The notes beneath the pieces were generated by a model, which saw nothing but the letters and a program-made list of their open reading frames with translations, ran no database searches and was not told where the DNA came from. A stretch of 64,000 nucleotides of DNA from Paenibacillus sp. JQZ6Y-1 (GTDB lineage: Bacteria; Bacillota; Bacilli; Paenibacillales; Paenibacillaceae): assembly GCF_040719145.1 (NCBI RefSeq), contig NZ_JBFDUZ010000001.1, positions 1,674,001 to 1,738,000 on the forward strand. Reading direction: 5' to 3'. The translations under genes and the position numbers were made by a program. Positions 39,882-48,346 of the stretch are shown here, piece after piece (the stretch's first letter is position 1; the number at the start of each line of letters is the position of its first letter).

Positions 39882-41873
39882 ATGAGAGAGAGAAGCAGCA
39901 GAATTCAGAATTATGCAGCAGGAGCAATAGTAAGTCTGGCGATGGTAACGGGAACACTATCGCCTTGGACGGCGACGACCACGGTATGGGCAGCTGAACA
40001 AAATAATAGTCAGACAGGGATCGCTTCCGTGTTAAACGGTCAAACGTATCTGTTGACAGATGGCACATTATGGGCGCAATCGCTCAAAGGACCATGGCAT
40101 TCGGAATACAATTTCAAAGGCATCACGGTAGGCAGCAACAATCAATATTATGGCTGGACAACGGGTGGACAGGTACTAACATGGGATGACGTTACTGGCA
40201 AAGCAACGATTATATCCGGTATCAGCAATGCTGCGCAGGTGTCCGGTAATGGTATCGTGCTAGGACGTGATGGCAAAATCAATATGGTCGGTTCAGACAA
40301 ACCGGATACACTGCCAATGAATGTGAAAATGATCGATGGACACGAGGACTCGTATGCAACGGTGAATCAATCCGGTGACATGTTCTACTATAGCTCCTAT
40401 CGCAATGGGCTTGGGCGCAAGGTGGGCAGTTATCCAGATGCTGCTGCCATTCGTCAAGATGGAGTCGGCTTGGCTGTGCTCAAAAATGACGGTACGGTTG
40501 TACTGCTAGATCTGCTGACTGGCGATGCACCACGTACGCTGGCAACTGACGCGGTATCTATCGATTGGCAAGGCAATAATCGTACATTGCTAGTAGCGAA
40601 AAAGGACGGTACAGTCTGGTCGTATAGCCGCTCCAATGGCTTCAACCCACAGCAACTTAGTGAGTTGACAGGCATTACCGAAATCGCTGCTAGTGCAGAT
40701 GGCATCTATGCTCGTCGCAGTGACGGTAGCTGGGTACGAGATGTGCAGCAATCGGTAACTCCATTCGGCGTGCCGTCTATTACACAATTGAAGCTAGCGT
40801 TATCCAAGACGGATGCTGCGATTGGAGATAAAGTCGAAGCACAGGTTCAGGAAGTGTATTCCAACGGCTATACAAGCAGTCGTCCGGCACTTTCTGGCGA
40901 ATTGGCAGTTGATCAGCCGCAAGTTGCTGAAGTTCTGTCAGATGGTACAGTAAAAGTCAAAGCGCTCGGTGGTGCAACCGTGACACTGAGCGTAGACGGT
41001 ATGACCGCTCAAGCACCTTTAAACGGAACATCGGAGCAGGCACTAACGGGTGCAGTCATGATCAGCGGTACAGTATATTTGCCCGTGCAATCGGTATTCA
41101 AGGCATTGGGTGGAACTGTTGCTGTCAGTGGCAATCAATTCCGTATCAGCTGGGGCAAAGACCAGATTGTGCTGAATAAAAACAGCGCAGTGGCGACTAT
41201 CAATGGACAAAAGCAGACGCTCAAAGGCAAAGTACAAAGCAGCGCTGGACAAACCGTGTTTCCGGCTGCCTTACTGACCGCTGTCTCCACCAATGCAAAA
41301 GTAAGCTGGGATGGATCGTACAAGCAGGCAATTCTAAATGTCAATGGCTCCAAAATCACTGTCCAATCGGCGGATACACAAAAGCTGATCAAGCAGGCAG
41401 AAATCGGTAACTTAACCCGACTGCTTGGTAAGTCCTATTGGGTAAATGGTTATAGCGGGGCGGGAGATCGCTTTAGCAAAGTCACTATTCGCGATATTAC
41501 TGCGGAAAAAGATCCGTATAATCACACACGCTTTGTCGTTCATTTCCGTGGCGGCGATGGTAAAGATTACCCATCCAGCATGATGACTGGCTCGGAAATT
41601 ACCAATCTGATTGGAGATTCCTCGGAATTTTTCACATACAACCCGTATAGCAAATACAACTGGTCGCAGTCCACATGGAACCATATCAAAAATGGCGAAG
41701 TGGTTCGCGGTATGACCAAACAGCAGGTACTGCTTTCATGGGGCGAACCGGATCGCAAAGAAGTATCCAAGCAGGGCGGATACAATGTGGAAGTATGGTC
41801 GTACATCAGCGACAGCTCACTCGATATGCTCGGATTTGGCGAAGGCGTGGTTTATGAGATTGTTAGCCTGTAA
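39882..41873 (+). CDS. Secreted protein with beta-propeller-like repeats and a copper-amine-oxidase N-terminal-type (stalk) domain
   Basis: A 663-aa exported protein: Sec signal peptide (cleavage near VWAAEQ, about 38). Residues ~45-300 are a repeat region of short WxxD/G blades resembling RCC1-like propellers (KNDGTVVLL, KKDGTVWSY, RSDGSWV). Residues ~305-385 are a bacterial Ig-like domain. Residues ~390-500 are a stalk domain (copper amine oxidase N-terminal type) with GTVYLPVQSVFKALGG. The C-terminal ~130 residues end in an SmpA/BamE-like segment (VVRGMTKQQVLLSWGEPDRKE). Such stalk proteins are abundant on Paenibacillus surfaces, with unknown ligands. It is a single gene with its own terminator. 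Confidence 0.8.
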   Translation: MRERSSRIQNYAAGAIVSLAMVTGTLSPWTATTTVWAAEQNNSQTGIASVLNGQTYLLTDGTLWAQSLKGPWHSEYNFKGITVGSNNQYYGWTTGGQVLTWDDVTGKATIISGISNAAQVSGNGIVLGRDGKINMVGSDKPDTLPMNVKMIDGHEDSYATVNQSGDMFYYSSYRNGLGRKVGSYPDAAAIRQDGVGLAVLKNDGTVVLLDLLTGDAPRTLATDAVSIDWQGNNRTLLVAKKDGTVWSYSRSNGFNPQQLSELTGITEIAASADGIYARRSDGSWVRDVQQSVTPFGVPSITQLKLALSKTDAAIGDKVEAQVQEVYSNGYTSSRPALSGELAVDQPQVAEVLSDGTVKVKALGGATVTLSVDGMTAQAPLNGTSEQALTGAVMISGTVYLPVQSVFKALGGTVAVSGNQFRISWGKDQIVLNKNSAVATINGQKQTLKGKVQSSAGQTVFPAALLTAVSTNAKVSWDGSYKQAILNVNGSKITVQSADTQKLIKQAEIGNLTRLLGKSYWVNGYSGAGDRFSKVTIRDITAEKDPYNHTRFVVHFRGGDGKDYPSSMMTGSEITNLIGDSSEFFTYNPYSKYNWSQSTWNHIKNGEVVRGMTKQQVLLSWGEPDRKEVSKQGGYNVEVWSYISDSSLDMLGFGEGVVYEIVSL

Positions 41874-41976
41874 AGATGGTGTGTATGGCTATGAGTGGAA
41901 TATCTATCCATAATAGTGAATGATAGGTAGTAGGGTGTTAGATAGTAGAATAAGTGATGAGGTTTATGTTTGCATA

Positions 41977-42027
41977 CAGCCTTGGTGTACCTTTTATTGA
42001 TAAAGGTGTGCCAAGGCTGATTTTTTT
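41977..42027 (+). terminator. Intrinsic terminator after the stalk-domain protein
   Basis: CAGCCTTGG / CCAAGGCTG with an inner ACCTTT/AAAGGT stem, then seven T. Confidence 0.92.
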
Positions 42028-42093
42028 AGTTGGCAAATAAATATAGTACGCGATGAGATAAAATGATTAGAAATGGTACTGAAGCGTTTGGTC

Positions 42094-42184
42094 GAGTAGA
42101 GAGTAGAGAGTAGAGAGTAGAGAGTAGAGAGTAGAGAGTAGAGAGTAGAGAGTAGAGAGTAGAGAGTAGAGAGTAGAGAGTAGA
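42094..42184. repeat. Tandem heptanucleotide repeat, GAGTAGA x13
   Basis: 91 nt made of 13 perfect copies of GAGTAGA. The unit is not a multiple of three, and the tract lies in a non-coding region 67 nt after a terminator. It is likely to vary by slippage between isolates. Confidence 0.97.
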
Positions 42185-42781
42185 AGAGTGAAGTAAAATT
42201 TTACAAAAAATCATTATATGAAAAATTCATAATAGAAACTTACATTCAAACTTTATAACTATATAGGGATAATGGAAAGGGGAAGGTAAGATAAGGGAGA
42301 CAATCATACCGTGCACACAAACACTGCAATCGAGCATTGTGCCGAGCCTATAAAGAAGATCGACTAACTCAATAAAATTGAATCTATAGAAATCAGAAAA
42401 AATAAATTGCAGCCTTAGAGAATGCGCGATCTTCAAAAGCGATACGCCAAGATAGCGATTAACCATTCAATAACCATCCAACTGACAGATTTCAGAAAAT
42501 CGGAAGAACGACTAACCAAGCATTTAAAAATAACATGCGAAGCTGCCGAGCCGAACGAGTGGAAGAGAAAATAAAAAAACAACAAAAATCCTCTCATTTC
42601 GCTCCAAACCATCTTATTTTCCTACTAAAATAAATATTTCAACATATGAAAAATTCATAATAATAAAACCTAAATCTGAAAAAAGAAATTATAAAACCCC
42701 TCAACCCTACTGTCAAAAGTTATTTTTGCTGGTATGCTTACTACTGATTACGCTATGATCTACAAGGAGGCGCCTATACAT
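42185..42781. other. A-rich gene-free region with a 19-nt palindromic direct repeat
   Basis: No supported ORF on either strand. The plus strand is markedly A-rich, unlike neighbouring genes. The 19-nt sequence ATATGAAAAATTCATAATA occurs twice, at 42216-42234 and 42644-42662 (428 bp apart), each containing the palindrome TATGAA-AAA-TTCATA. The stretch between them could be a decayed gene or a small inserted element. I recognise no terminal inverted repeats or transposase. Confidence 0.5.
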
Positions 42782-43303
42782 ATGGACACCAAAGCTCAGC
42801 AATTATGGAGAGACATCATACAGCATGCAATGAATATCAATTCCTGTACGATAGATCAGCTGCATCTCCGTCAGGGCGCGACTTTCGAGCAGTTTGTACA
42901 ATTGGAGCAGACGCTTGCTGTTTCTTTGCCGGAGCCGATGAAGCAATTGTACAGCATTCATGATGGTCAGGAAGAGACGCTGGATATAAACATACTACTG
43001 CGAAATCTAACCTTTTTGTCAGTACAACGGATCATTGAGACATGGCAGTTTTTGCAGGAGGAATTTGATCCAGATGGATGGGAACCAGATGCAGGAGATG
43101 GAGTTAAACCGTTTCTGTGGAATCCACGTTGGATTCCATTTGCAACGAATGGGGCAGGCGATTATGTATGTATCGATACTGATCCAGCTGCCGATGGTGT
43201 GCAGGGACAGGTGTTGTATTTCTGGCACGATTGGGAAAGTCGGACGGTAGAAGCCAACGACTTCTTTCAATTTGTTGAGATGTGTTTGCAGGAAGAGGAA
43301 TAG
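42782..43303 (+). CDS. SMI1/KNR4 (SUKH-1)-family protein, probable immunity protein
   Basis: A 173-aa soluble protein of the SUKH superfamily, which in bacteria often encodes immunity to contact-dependent nuclease toxins. Family landmarks are FEQFVQLEQTLAVSLPEPMKQLYSIHDGQ near residues 35-65, PRWIPFATNGAGDYVCID, then VLYFWHDWESR. AAGGAGG precedes the ATG at 42782; the longer frame from 42734 reads through that site. No toxin gene is adjacent. It is followed by a second small gene of unknown family, which suggests a remnant immunity cluster. Confidence 0.82.
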   Translation: MDTKAQQLWRDIIQHAMNINSCTIDQLHLRQGATFEQFVQLEQTLAVSLPEPMKQLYSIHDGQEETLDINILLRNLTFLSVQRIIETWQFLQEEFDPDGWEPDAGDGVKPFLWNPRWIPFATNGAGDYVCIDTDPAADGVQGQVLYFWHDWESRTVEANDFFQFVEMCLQEEE

Positions 43304-43381
43304 GCGACGGGAAGATACGGGTATATAGGAGTACGGAAACGTAATTTTGAGTTTTACAGGCTTAATCGCCAGGTGATAAGT

Positions 43382-43828
43382 ATGATTGAAGAACAATTCA
43401 AAAACATGCATGATATAATGATGCGTTTTGACCAACAAATCGACTATGTAACGCTGCATGAAGAATGGAAAGAGCTTGGCTGTGATTTTGACGACCATTT
43501 TCAAAATGAACAATCCTGTAATGAATTGAAGATGGAATGGGATACCTACGCATCGAACGTCTATGGATTAAGTACACATCAAATCACCCATCCGAATTGG
43601 CAAGATGCGCTATGGCGATACAAGTGGTACGTATTGTTGGAACAATCCTTTTTTGACCGATGGAAAAGGTATCGCTTCTTGCAGTATTATGATCTATCCT
43701 GCTACCCTAATATTTATATTGAAATGGAGAGTATGGAGCAATTACGAGTGTATAGTTTGAAGCTGATCCGTGATCTGAATCATCAGTACAGGGCATATAA
43801 TAAATATAGTGGAATAATCAAGGTTTGA
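43382..43828 (+). CDS. Uncharacterised 148-aa protein
   Basis: I do not recognise the family. The protein is acidic, rich in Trp, Tyr and Phe, mostly helical by composition, without signal peptide or membrane segment. CDFDDHFQNEQSCNE and WRYKWYVLLEQSFFDRW are its most distinctive stretches. The ATG at 43382 follows AGGTGATAAGT; a GTG at 43373 is possible. It lies 78 nt after the SUKH gene in the same direction and could be a second immunity-like protein. Codon use looks ordinary, so it is probably a true gene. Confidence 0.6.
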   Translation: MIEEQFKNMHDIMMRFDQQIDYVTLHEEWKELGCDFDDHFQNEQSCNELKMEWDTYASNVYGLSTHQITHPNWQDALWRYKWYVLLEQSFFDRWKRYRFLQYYDLSCYPNIYIEMESMEQLRVYSLKLIRDLNHQYRAYNKYSGIIKV

Positions 43829-43886
43829 TATTAAATACATGCTCACGCATAACCAATAACAGCATCCCACTAAGGTGATGTACAAA

Positions 43887-43948
43887 ACAATATGCCTGTT
43901 TGGAATGAACGATGGAGTTGACAAACATTCCAAACAGGCATATATTGT
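43887..43948. terminator. Large hairpin between the 148-aa gene and the Zur box
   Basis: A 17-bp perfect stem (TATGCCTGTTTGGAATG / CATTCCAAACAGGCATA) with a loop of about 17 nt. No clean T-run follows, so termination is likely but not certain. Confidence 0.5.
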
Positions 43949-43958
43949 TACATGTTAA

Positions 43959-43973
43959 TCGTAATAATTACTA
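43959..43973. promoter_or_regulatory. Zur box 1, upstream of the first COG0523 gene
   Basis: TCGTAATAATTACTA against the Bacillus Zur core TCGTAATNATTACGA: one mismatch. It lies ~80 nt before the start codon. Confidence 0.82.
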
Positions 43974-44051
43974 TTTAAAGCTTGCAGTAGACTATGGTCC
44001 ATTATTGGGTAGCATACAACAAATGATGATAAGGAACGGGGAGAAGCAAAC

Positions 44052-45254
44052 ATGACTGGGACACAGAAACCATTGCCGGTGACGGTATTGAGTGGCTATT
44101 TGGGAGCAGGCAAGACGACGGTATTGAATCATGTGCTGAACAATCGTCAAGGGCTGAAGGTAGCAGTCATTGTCAATGACATGAGCGAGATCAATATAGA
44201 TGCTGCATTGGTACGAGAGCAAGGCGGCTTGTCACGCACGGAGGAAAAGCTGGTCGAGATGTCCAATGGCTGCATTTGCTGCACATTACGCGATGATCTG
44301 TTGCAGGAGGTAGAGAGACTGACCCATGAAGGGCGTTTCGATTATATTCTAATTGAGTCGACAGGCATTAGTGAACCGGTGCCGGTGGCACAGACCTTTA
44401 CGTATGCAGATGAAGAGTCGGGGATTGATCTGAGTCAGTTGGCGCGATTGGATTGCATGGTTACCGTTGTGGATGCGAATCGGTTTTGGCATGATTATCA
44501 GTCGGGTGAAACACTATTACAACGCGGACAAGCAACAGGGCAGGACGATACGCGTGATGTTGTAGACCTGCTGATTGATCAGATTGAGACATGTGATGTA
44601 TTACTACTGAATAAATGCGATCTGATGAAGCCTGCTGAGTTGGAACAACTGGAAAGCGTGATCCGTCAGCTACAGCCACATGCACAGATCATTCGTACGG
44701 TGAACGGAGAGATTGATCCAGCGCGAATATTGAACACGGGATTGTTTGATTTTGAGCGGACCAGTCAGTCGTCGAGTTGGATACGCGAATTGGAGCTGGA
44801 GGAGCATACGCCGGAAACGGAGGAGTATGGAATTAGCTCGTTTGTATATCGTCGACGTGCTCCGTTTCATCCAGAACGCCTGGCAGAATTCATGAACTAT
44901 TGGCCAGAAGAAGTCGTTCGTGCGAAAGGGCTGGTATGGCTAGCAGCAGAGGGCGATATGGCGGCAAGCCTGAGCCAAGCAGGTCCGTCAATTCAATTTG
45001 GACCGGCTGGACATTGGGTTGCGGCATTGCCGGAAGATGAGCAGACGATGATTTTGCAAGAGGAAGATGATGTTCGCGCTCGGTGGGATGAACGTTGGGG
45101 TGATCGACTGACGGAAATGGTAATGATCGGCATCGGTATGGATCGTCAACAGTTGGAATCAGAGCTGGACGAATGTCTATTGGATGAACAGGAAATGCAG
45201 CAGGAATGGAGTGAGTTTGTAAATCCGCTGCCTTGGCCTGTGCACGTGCAGTAA
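44052..45254 (+). CDS. COG0523-family GTPase, putative zinc metallochaperone (ZagA/YciC-like), copy A
   Basis: A G3E-family GTPase of the CobW/COG0523 class, which in zinc-starved Bacillus (ZagA) delivers Zn to client enzymes. Walker [10 protein letters not shown] (15-23), metal motif CICC (74-77), and base-recognition NKCD. The C-terminal CobW domain (about 270-390) contains FVYRRRAPFHPERL. GGGGAG precedes the ATG. A Zur box ~80 nt upstream supports zinc-dependent repression. The protein is highly similar to the next gene, evidently a tandem duplicate, but each has its own Zur box. Zn delivery is known for the family; the client here is unknown. Confidence 0.9.
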   Translation: MTGTQKPLPVTVLSGYLGAGKTTVLNHVLNNRQGLKVAVIVNDMSEINIDAALVREQGGLSRTEEKLVEMSNGCICCTLRDDLLQEVERLTHEGRFDYILIESTGISEPVPVAQTFTYADEESGIDLSQLARLDCMVTVVDANRFWHDYQSGETLLQRGQATGQDDTRDVVDLLIDQIETCDVLLLNKCDLMKPAELEQLESVIRQLQPHAQIIRTVNGEIDPARILNTGLFDFERTSQSSSWIRELELEEHTPETEEYGISSFVYRRRAPFHPERLAEFMNYWPEEVVRAKGLVWLAAEGDMAASLSQAGPSIQFGPAGHWVAALPEDEQTMILQEEDDVRARWDERWGDRLTEMVMIGIGMDRQQLESELDECLLDEQEMQQEWSEFVNPLPWPVHVQ

Positions 45255-45350
45255 TGATGACCAGCGCAGGATGTTAAGTACTGTTCGTCTGGATACAGAT
45301 ATAATGCATTAAATGTGTAGGTAACAGGAATAATTATACTTAATTTTAAA

Positions 45351-45365
45351 TCGTAATAATTACGC
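45351..45365. promoter_or_regulatory. Zur box 2, upstream of the second COG0523 gene
   Basis: TCGTAATAATTACGC, one mismatch from the Zur core, within AAATCGTAATAATTACG. A -10-like TATACT lies just upstream at 45335-45340. Confidence 0.85.
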
Positions 45366-45446
45366 TTTTTCCCATAGAATGGATGTATGATTAGGGCTTA
45401 CATTACAGCAAAAGCAAAAGAATAAACAAAGGATGGTGTATACCCA

Positions 45447-46646
45447 ATGACTCTAGTAGAACAGGACAACCGAATTCCCGTAACTGTACTTAGCGGATAT
45501 CTGGGAGCAGGTAAAACGACCATTATGAACCATGTGCTAAACAATCGGGAAGGTCTACGTGTTGCGGTGATCGTCAATGATCTCGGTGAAGTGAATATCG
45601 ATGCCGATCTGATTCGTGATGGCGGCGGATTATCACGTACAGATGAGAAGCTGGTGGAGATGTCCAATGGCTGCATCTGCTGTACGCTGCGCGAGGATTT
45701 GCTGGTTGAGGTGGAGAAGCTTGCCAGTGAAGGCAAGTTTGACTATATTCTGATCGAATCGACAGGCATCGGTGAACCAGTACCTGTAGCGCAGACCTTT
45801 ACGTATGTGGATGAGGACAATGGAATCGATCTGAGTCGCTTGACCCGACTGGATACGATGGTCACGGTGGTAGATGCGCCGCAATTCTGGAAAGACTACT
45901 ATTCCCGCGAAAGTCTGATGCAGCGTGGTCAGGCTGCCGGTGAAGATGACACACGCGGCGTAGTGCATTTGCTGACGGATCAGGTGGAATTTTGTGATGT
46001 GCTGATCATCAATAAGGTTGATCTGGTAAATGAGGAAGAACTAGAGCGCTTGGAGAAAGCGCTGCGCGCATTGCAACCGGAAGCGAGAATCATTCATTCA
46101 GTACAGGGCAATATTCGTCCAACTGATATTTTGAATACAGGGCTATTTGATTTTGAAAAGGCGAGTCAATCCGCGGGCTGGATTCAGGAGCTATTGAAGG
46201 AAGAGCATACCCCAGAGACGGAGGAATACGGAATCCATTCATTTGTCTATCGACGCAAAATTCCGTTTCATCCTGAACGGCTGATGAAGTGGGTGACTCA
46301 GTATCCGTCTGCGATTGTTCGCTCCAAAGGATTGATGTGGCTAGCGACGCGCAACAATATGGCAATATCCTTTAGTCATGCCGGAACATCCAAGCAGCTA
46401 TCACCAGCAGGATTATGGGTAGCGGCGCTGAGTCAGGAAGAGCTGGATTACCATTTTGACGGGGAAGTACCCAGAACACCAGATTGGGATGAGCAGTGGG
46501 GCGACCGAGTGACCAAGCTGGTGTTTATCGGGATTGATATGAATCGGGAAGAGATCGAACGCAGTTTGGATGAAGCGTTACTCACCCCAGAGGAAATGAA
46601 CAGCAATTGGCGCGATCTGTATGATCCATTGCCATCATTTGGCTGA
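45447..46646 (+). CDS. COG0523-family GTPase, putative zinc metallochaperone, copy B
   Basis: Paralogue of the preceding gene, nearly colinear over the whole 399 aa (shared [45 protein letters not shown]). Base-recognition motif NKVD. In the C-terminal domain it differs more from copy A, and it lacks copy A's acidic EDEQTMILQEEDD stretch. It has its own Zur box 82 nt upstream. An AAA+ ATPase gene follows after 25 nt and is probably co-transcribed. Two copies with the same regulation but different C-termini suggest different client proteins. Confidence 0.9.
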   Translation: MTLVEQDNRIPVTVLSGYLGAGKTTIMNHVLNNREGLRVAVIVNDLGEVNIDADLIRDGGGLSRTDEKLVEMSNGCICCTLREDLLVEVEKLASEGKFDYILIESTGIGEPVPVAQTFTYVDEDNGIDLSRLTRLDTMVTVVDAPQFWKDYYSRESLMQRGQAAGEDDTRGVVHLLTDQVEFCDVLIINKVDLVNEEELERLEKALRALQPEARIIHSVQGNIRPTDILNTGLFDFEKASQSAGWIQELLKEEHTPETEEYGIHSFVYRRKIPFHPERLMKWVTQYPSAIVRSKGLMWLATRNNMAISFSHAGTSKQLSPAGLWVAALSQEELDYHFDGEVPRTPDWDEQWGDRVTKLVFIGIDMNREEIERSLDEALLTPEEMNSNWRDLYDPLPSFG

Positions 46647-46671
46647 ATAAAGAAAGAGAGGATGTATTCCT

Positions 46672-47505
46672 ATGAGCAAAAATCGCCGCAACTATGGTAA
46701 GATGCCACTTACCAAAGGCATCGAGATGGCTTCGGTCTATAGTGTAAAAGAATGCGGGCATCGTTCACGTCATATCGTGCTATCACAGGAAAACCGCATC
46801 ATTACTGAAGAATTTCTCAAGATCGTCAATCTCAAAGATACATTCGCATTGCACGATGTACCCGTTCCGAACAAAGTGATGATGTTCGGTCCACCGGGAA
46901 CCGGTAAAACGCTAACTGCTTTTCACTTAGCCCATGAATTGGAATTGCCGCTGGTAACTGTACGGTTGGATGCACTCATCCATGCTCATCTCGGCGAAAC
47001 CGGCAGCAATGTACGCAAGATCTTCGAGTATGCTAGACAAGAACCGTGCGTATTATTTATGGATGAATTTGATGCAGTTGCCCGAACGCGCGATAACAAC
47101 GATGAGGTAAAAGAGATGGCACGTGTCGTGAATACGCTGCTGCAATGTCTGGATGAATTCCCTGAGCATTGTATTTTCATCGCTGCGACCAATTTGGAAA
47201 CCGAGCTGGATAACGCCATCTGGCGACGATTTGATACGAAGATGGTATATAGCAACCCGGCGGAAGAGTTGCGGCTGGAATATATAACTCGTTTATGCGG
47301 AGACTTTCCAAGGGAGACAGGATTGGAGCAGTGGGCAGCAGAATGGATGGATGGCTGTAGCTATGCCGACATCGAACAGATTATTTTAAAAGCGAAACGC
47401 AAAGCGATTATCGACGATATTCCGATGTCGCAATTGCTGATCGAAATGTCACTCCATGAATACCGTCCCTATCATATGCTGGTGGCGGAACGGGCAAGCG
47501 TGTAG
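46672..47505 (+). CDS. AAA+ ATPase co-transcribed with the COG0523 gene
   Basis: A 277-aa protein with one AAA+ module of the FtsH/CDC48-like classic clade: Walker A GPPGTGKT (73-80), Walker B VLFMDEFDA (about 126-135), the sensor-1 Asn in IFIAATNLE, and an Arg-finger-like WRRFD. There is no protease, membrane segment or second module. The N-terminal ~65 residues include CGHRSRH and could bind a partner or metal. Only 25 nt separate it from COG0523 copy B, so it is likely part of the Zur-controlled unit. The substrate is unknown; remodelling of zinc proteins during starvation is a hypothesis. Confidence 0.82.
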   Translation: MSKNRRNYGKMPLTKGIEMASVYSVKECGHRSRHIVLSQENRIITEEFLKIVNLKDTFALHDVPVPNKVMMFGPPGTGKTLTAFHLAHELELPLVTVRLDALIHAHLGETGSNVRKIFEYARQEPCVLFMDEFDAVARTRDNNDEVKEMARVVNTLLQCLDEFPEHCIFIAATNLETELDNAIWRRFDTKMVYSNPAEELRLEYITRLCGDFPRETGLEQWAAEWMDGCSYADIEQIILKAKRKAIIDDIPMSQLLIEMSLHEYRPYHMLVAERASV

Positions 47506-47701
47506 GTCATACATAGATGGCAAGAGTAAATTAGCAGTACTCTTGTCATCTTGTCATATTGTTTGATGTCTCTCGGATGCGTAGTATGCTCCTTTCTTTT
47601 GCCTTACAAACGATGATTGGTGTACCATAAACAATAAAGAATATGGGTTCGTCAAAAATTGTAGCATATCGATTATCATTACCAAGAAAGGAAGCCTCTC
47701 T

Positions 47702-48169
47702 ATGGATTACATACGCTACAAGCAGCAAGTGATGCAGGAAGTGGAACGACGCAGTCTAACTTCAATTATGAACGATACGCGCTGGGAAAAGCTAAAATAT
47801 GGTGTCTATCATAAGCTACCCTTTCCTCCGGCATTTCAAGTAAAAACGGTTCTCGCTGCTGATCCATACCCTTTGCAGTTTGAGCAGGACGTCAATTACC
47901 ATGGCGATTGGAATGCGATCATTGGTGATCGTTCGGATGAAGCAGTATTTTGCGACTGGCATCGTCCCTCGTTCGATATCGAATGGATTCGCGTAAAGCC
48001 GCGGCGATTGGAGTATCGCGGTCAATTGGTGGATGACGAAGTAGTGAATATTGAAGAGTCGTTTGTCACTTTGTTGAAAGAATGTCGCATTCCGTATATA
48101 TGCAGAAAAGGGGATTACTGGATATACGGTTATGCGACGGCGGAAGAGTTTGCGGAACTGCATGTATAA
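47702..48169 (+). CDS. DUF6678-like small protein, possible immunity protein
   Basis: A 155-aa soluble protein that by eye resembles the DUF6678 family, often found among immunity-type genes (RWEKLKYGVY...LPFPPAFQVK, then IEWIRVKPRRLEYRG, then DEVVNIEESF and WIYGYATAEE). There is no signal or membrane helix. GAAAGGAAG precedes the ATG. It is an orphan between the zinc-chaperone cluster and the amylase, with no toxin beside it. The family assignment is tentative. Confidence 0.6.
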   Translation: MDYIRYKQQVMQEVERRSLTSIMNDTRWEKLKYGVYHKLPFPPAFQVKTVLAADPYPLQFEQDVNYHGDWNAIIGDRSDEAVFCDWHRPSFDIEWIRVKPRRLEYRGQLVDDEVVNIEESFVTLLKECRIPYICRKGDYWIYGYATAEEFAELHV

Positions 48170-48213
48170 ATGTAGTTTGATTACAATTACTATGATAGAC
48201 ATAACAGAAATAT

Positions 48214-48251
48214 AAGAGCCTGCTTGCCTATGCTAACGCAAGCAGGCTCTT
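48214..48251. terminator. Bidirectional terminator between the DUF6678-like and amylase genes
   Basis: A strong stem AAGAGCCTGCTTGC / GCAAGCAGGCTCTT between converging genes. T-runs are short on both sides. Confidence 0.7.
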
Positions 48252-48346
48252 ACATACAACTTGATGATCAAGATACCAGATGACGTTTAGGCTTGGAAAA
48301 GCGCTTTAAGCTATTGCTTTTATTGAATCATGTTCGCGGAAGAACA

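Noticed and set aside
42227-42466. 79-aa minus-strand ORF in the A-rich region
   Set aside because: No ribosome binding site and no recognisable motif; the frame breaks quickly on both sides. At most a remnant.
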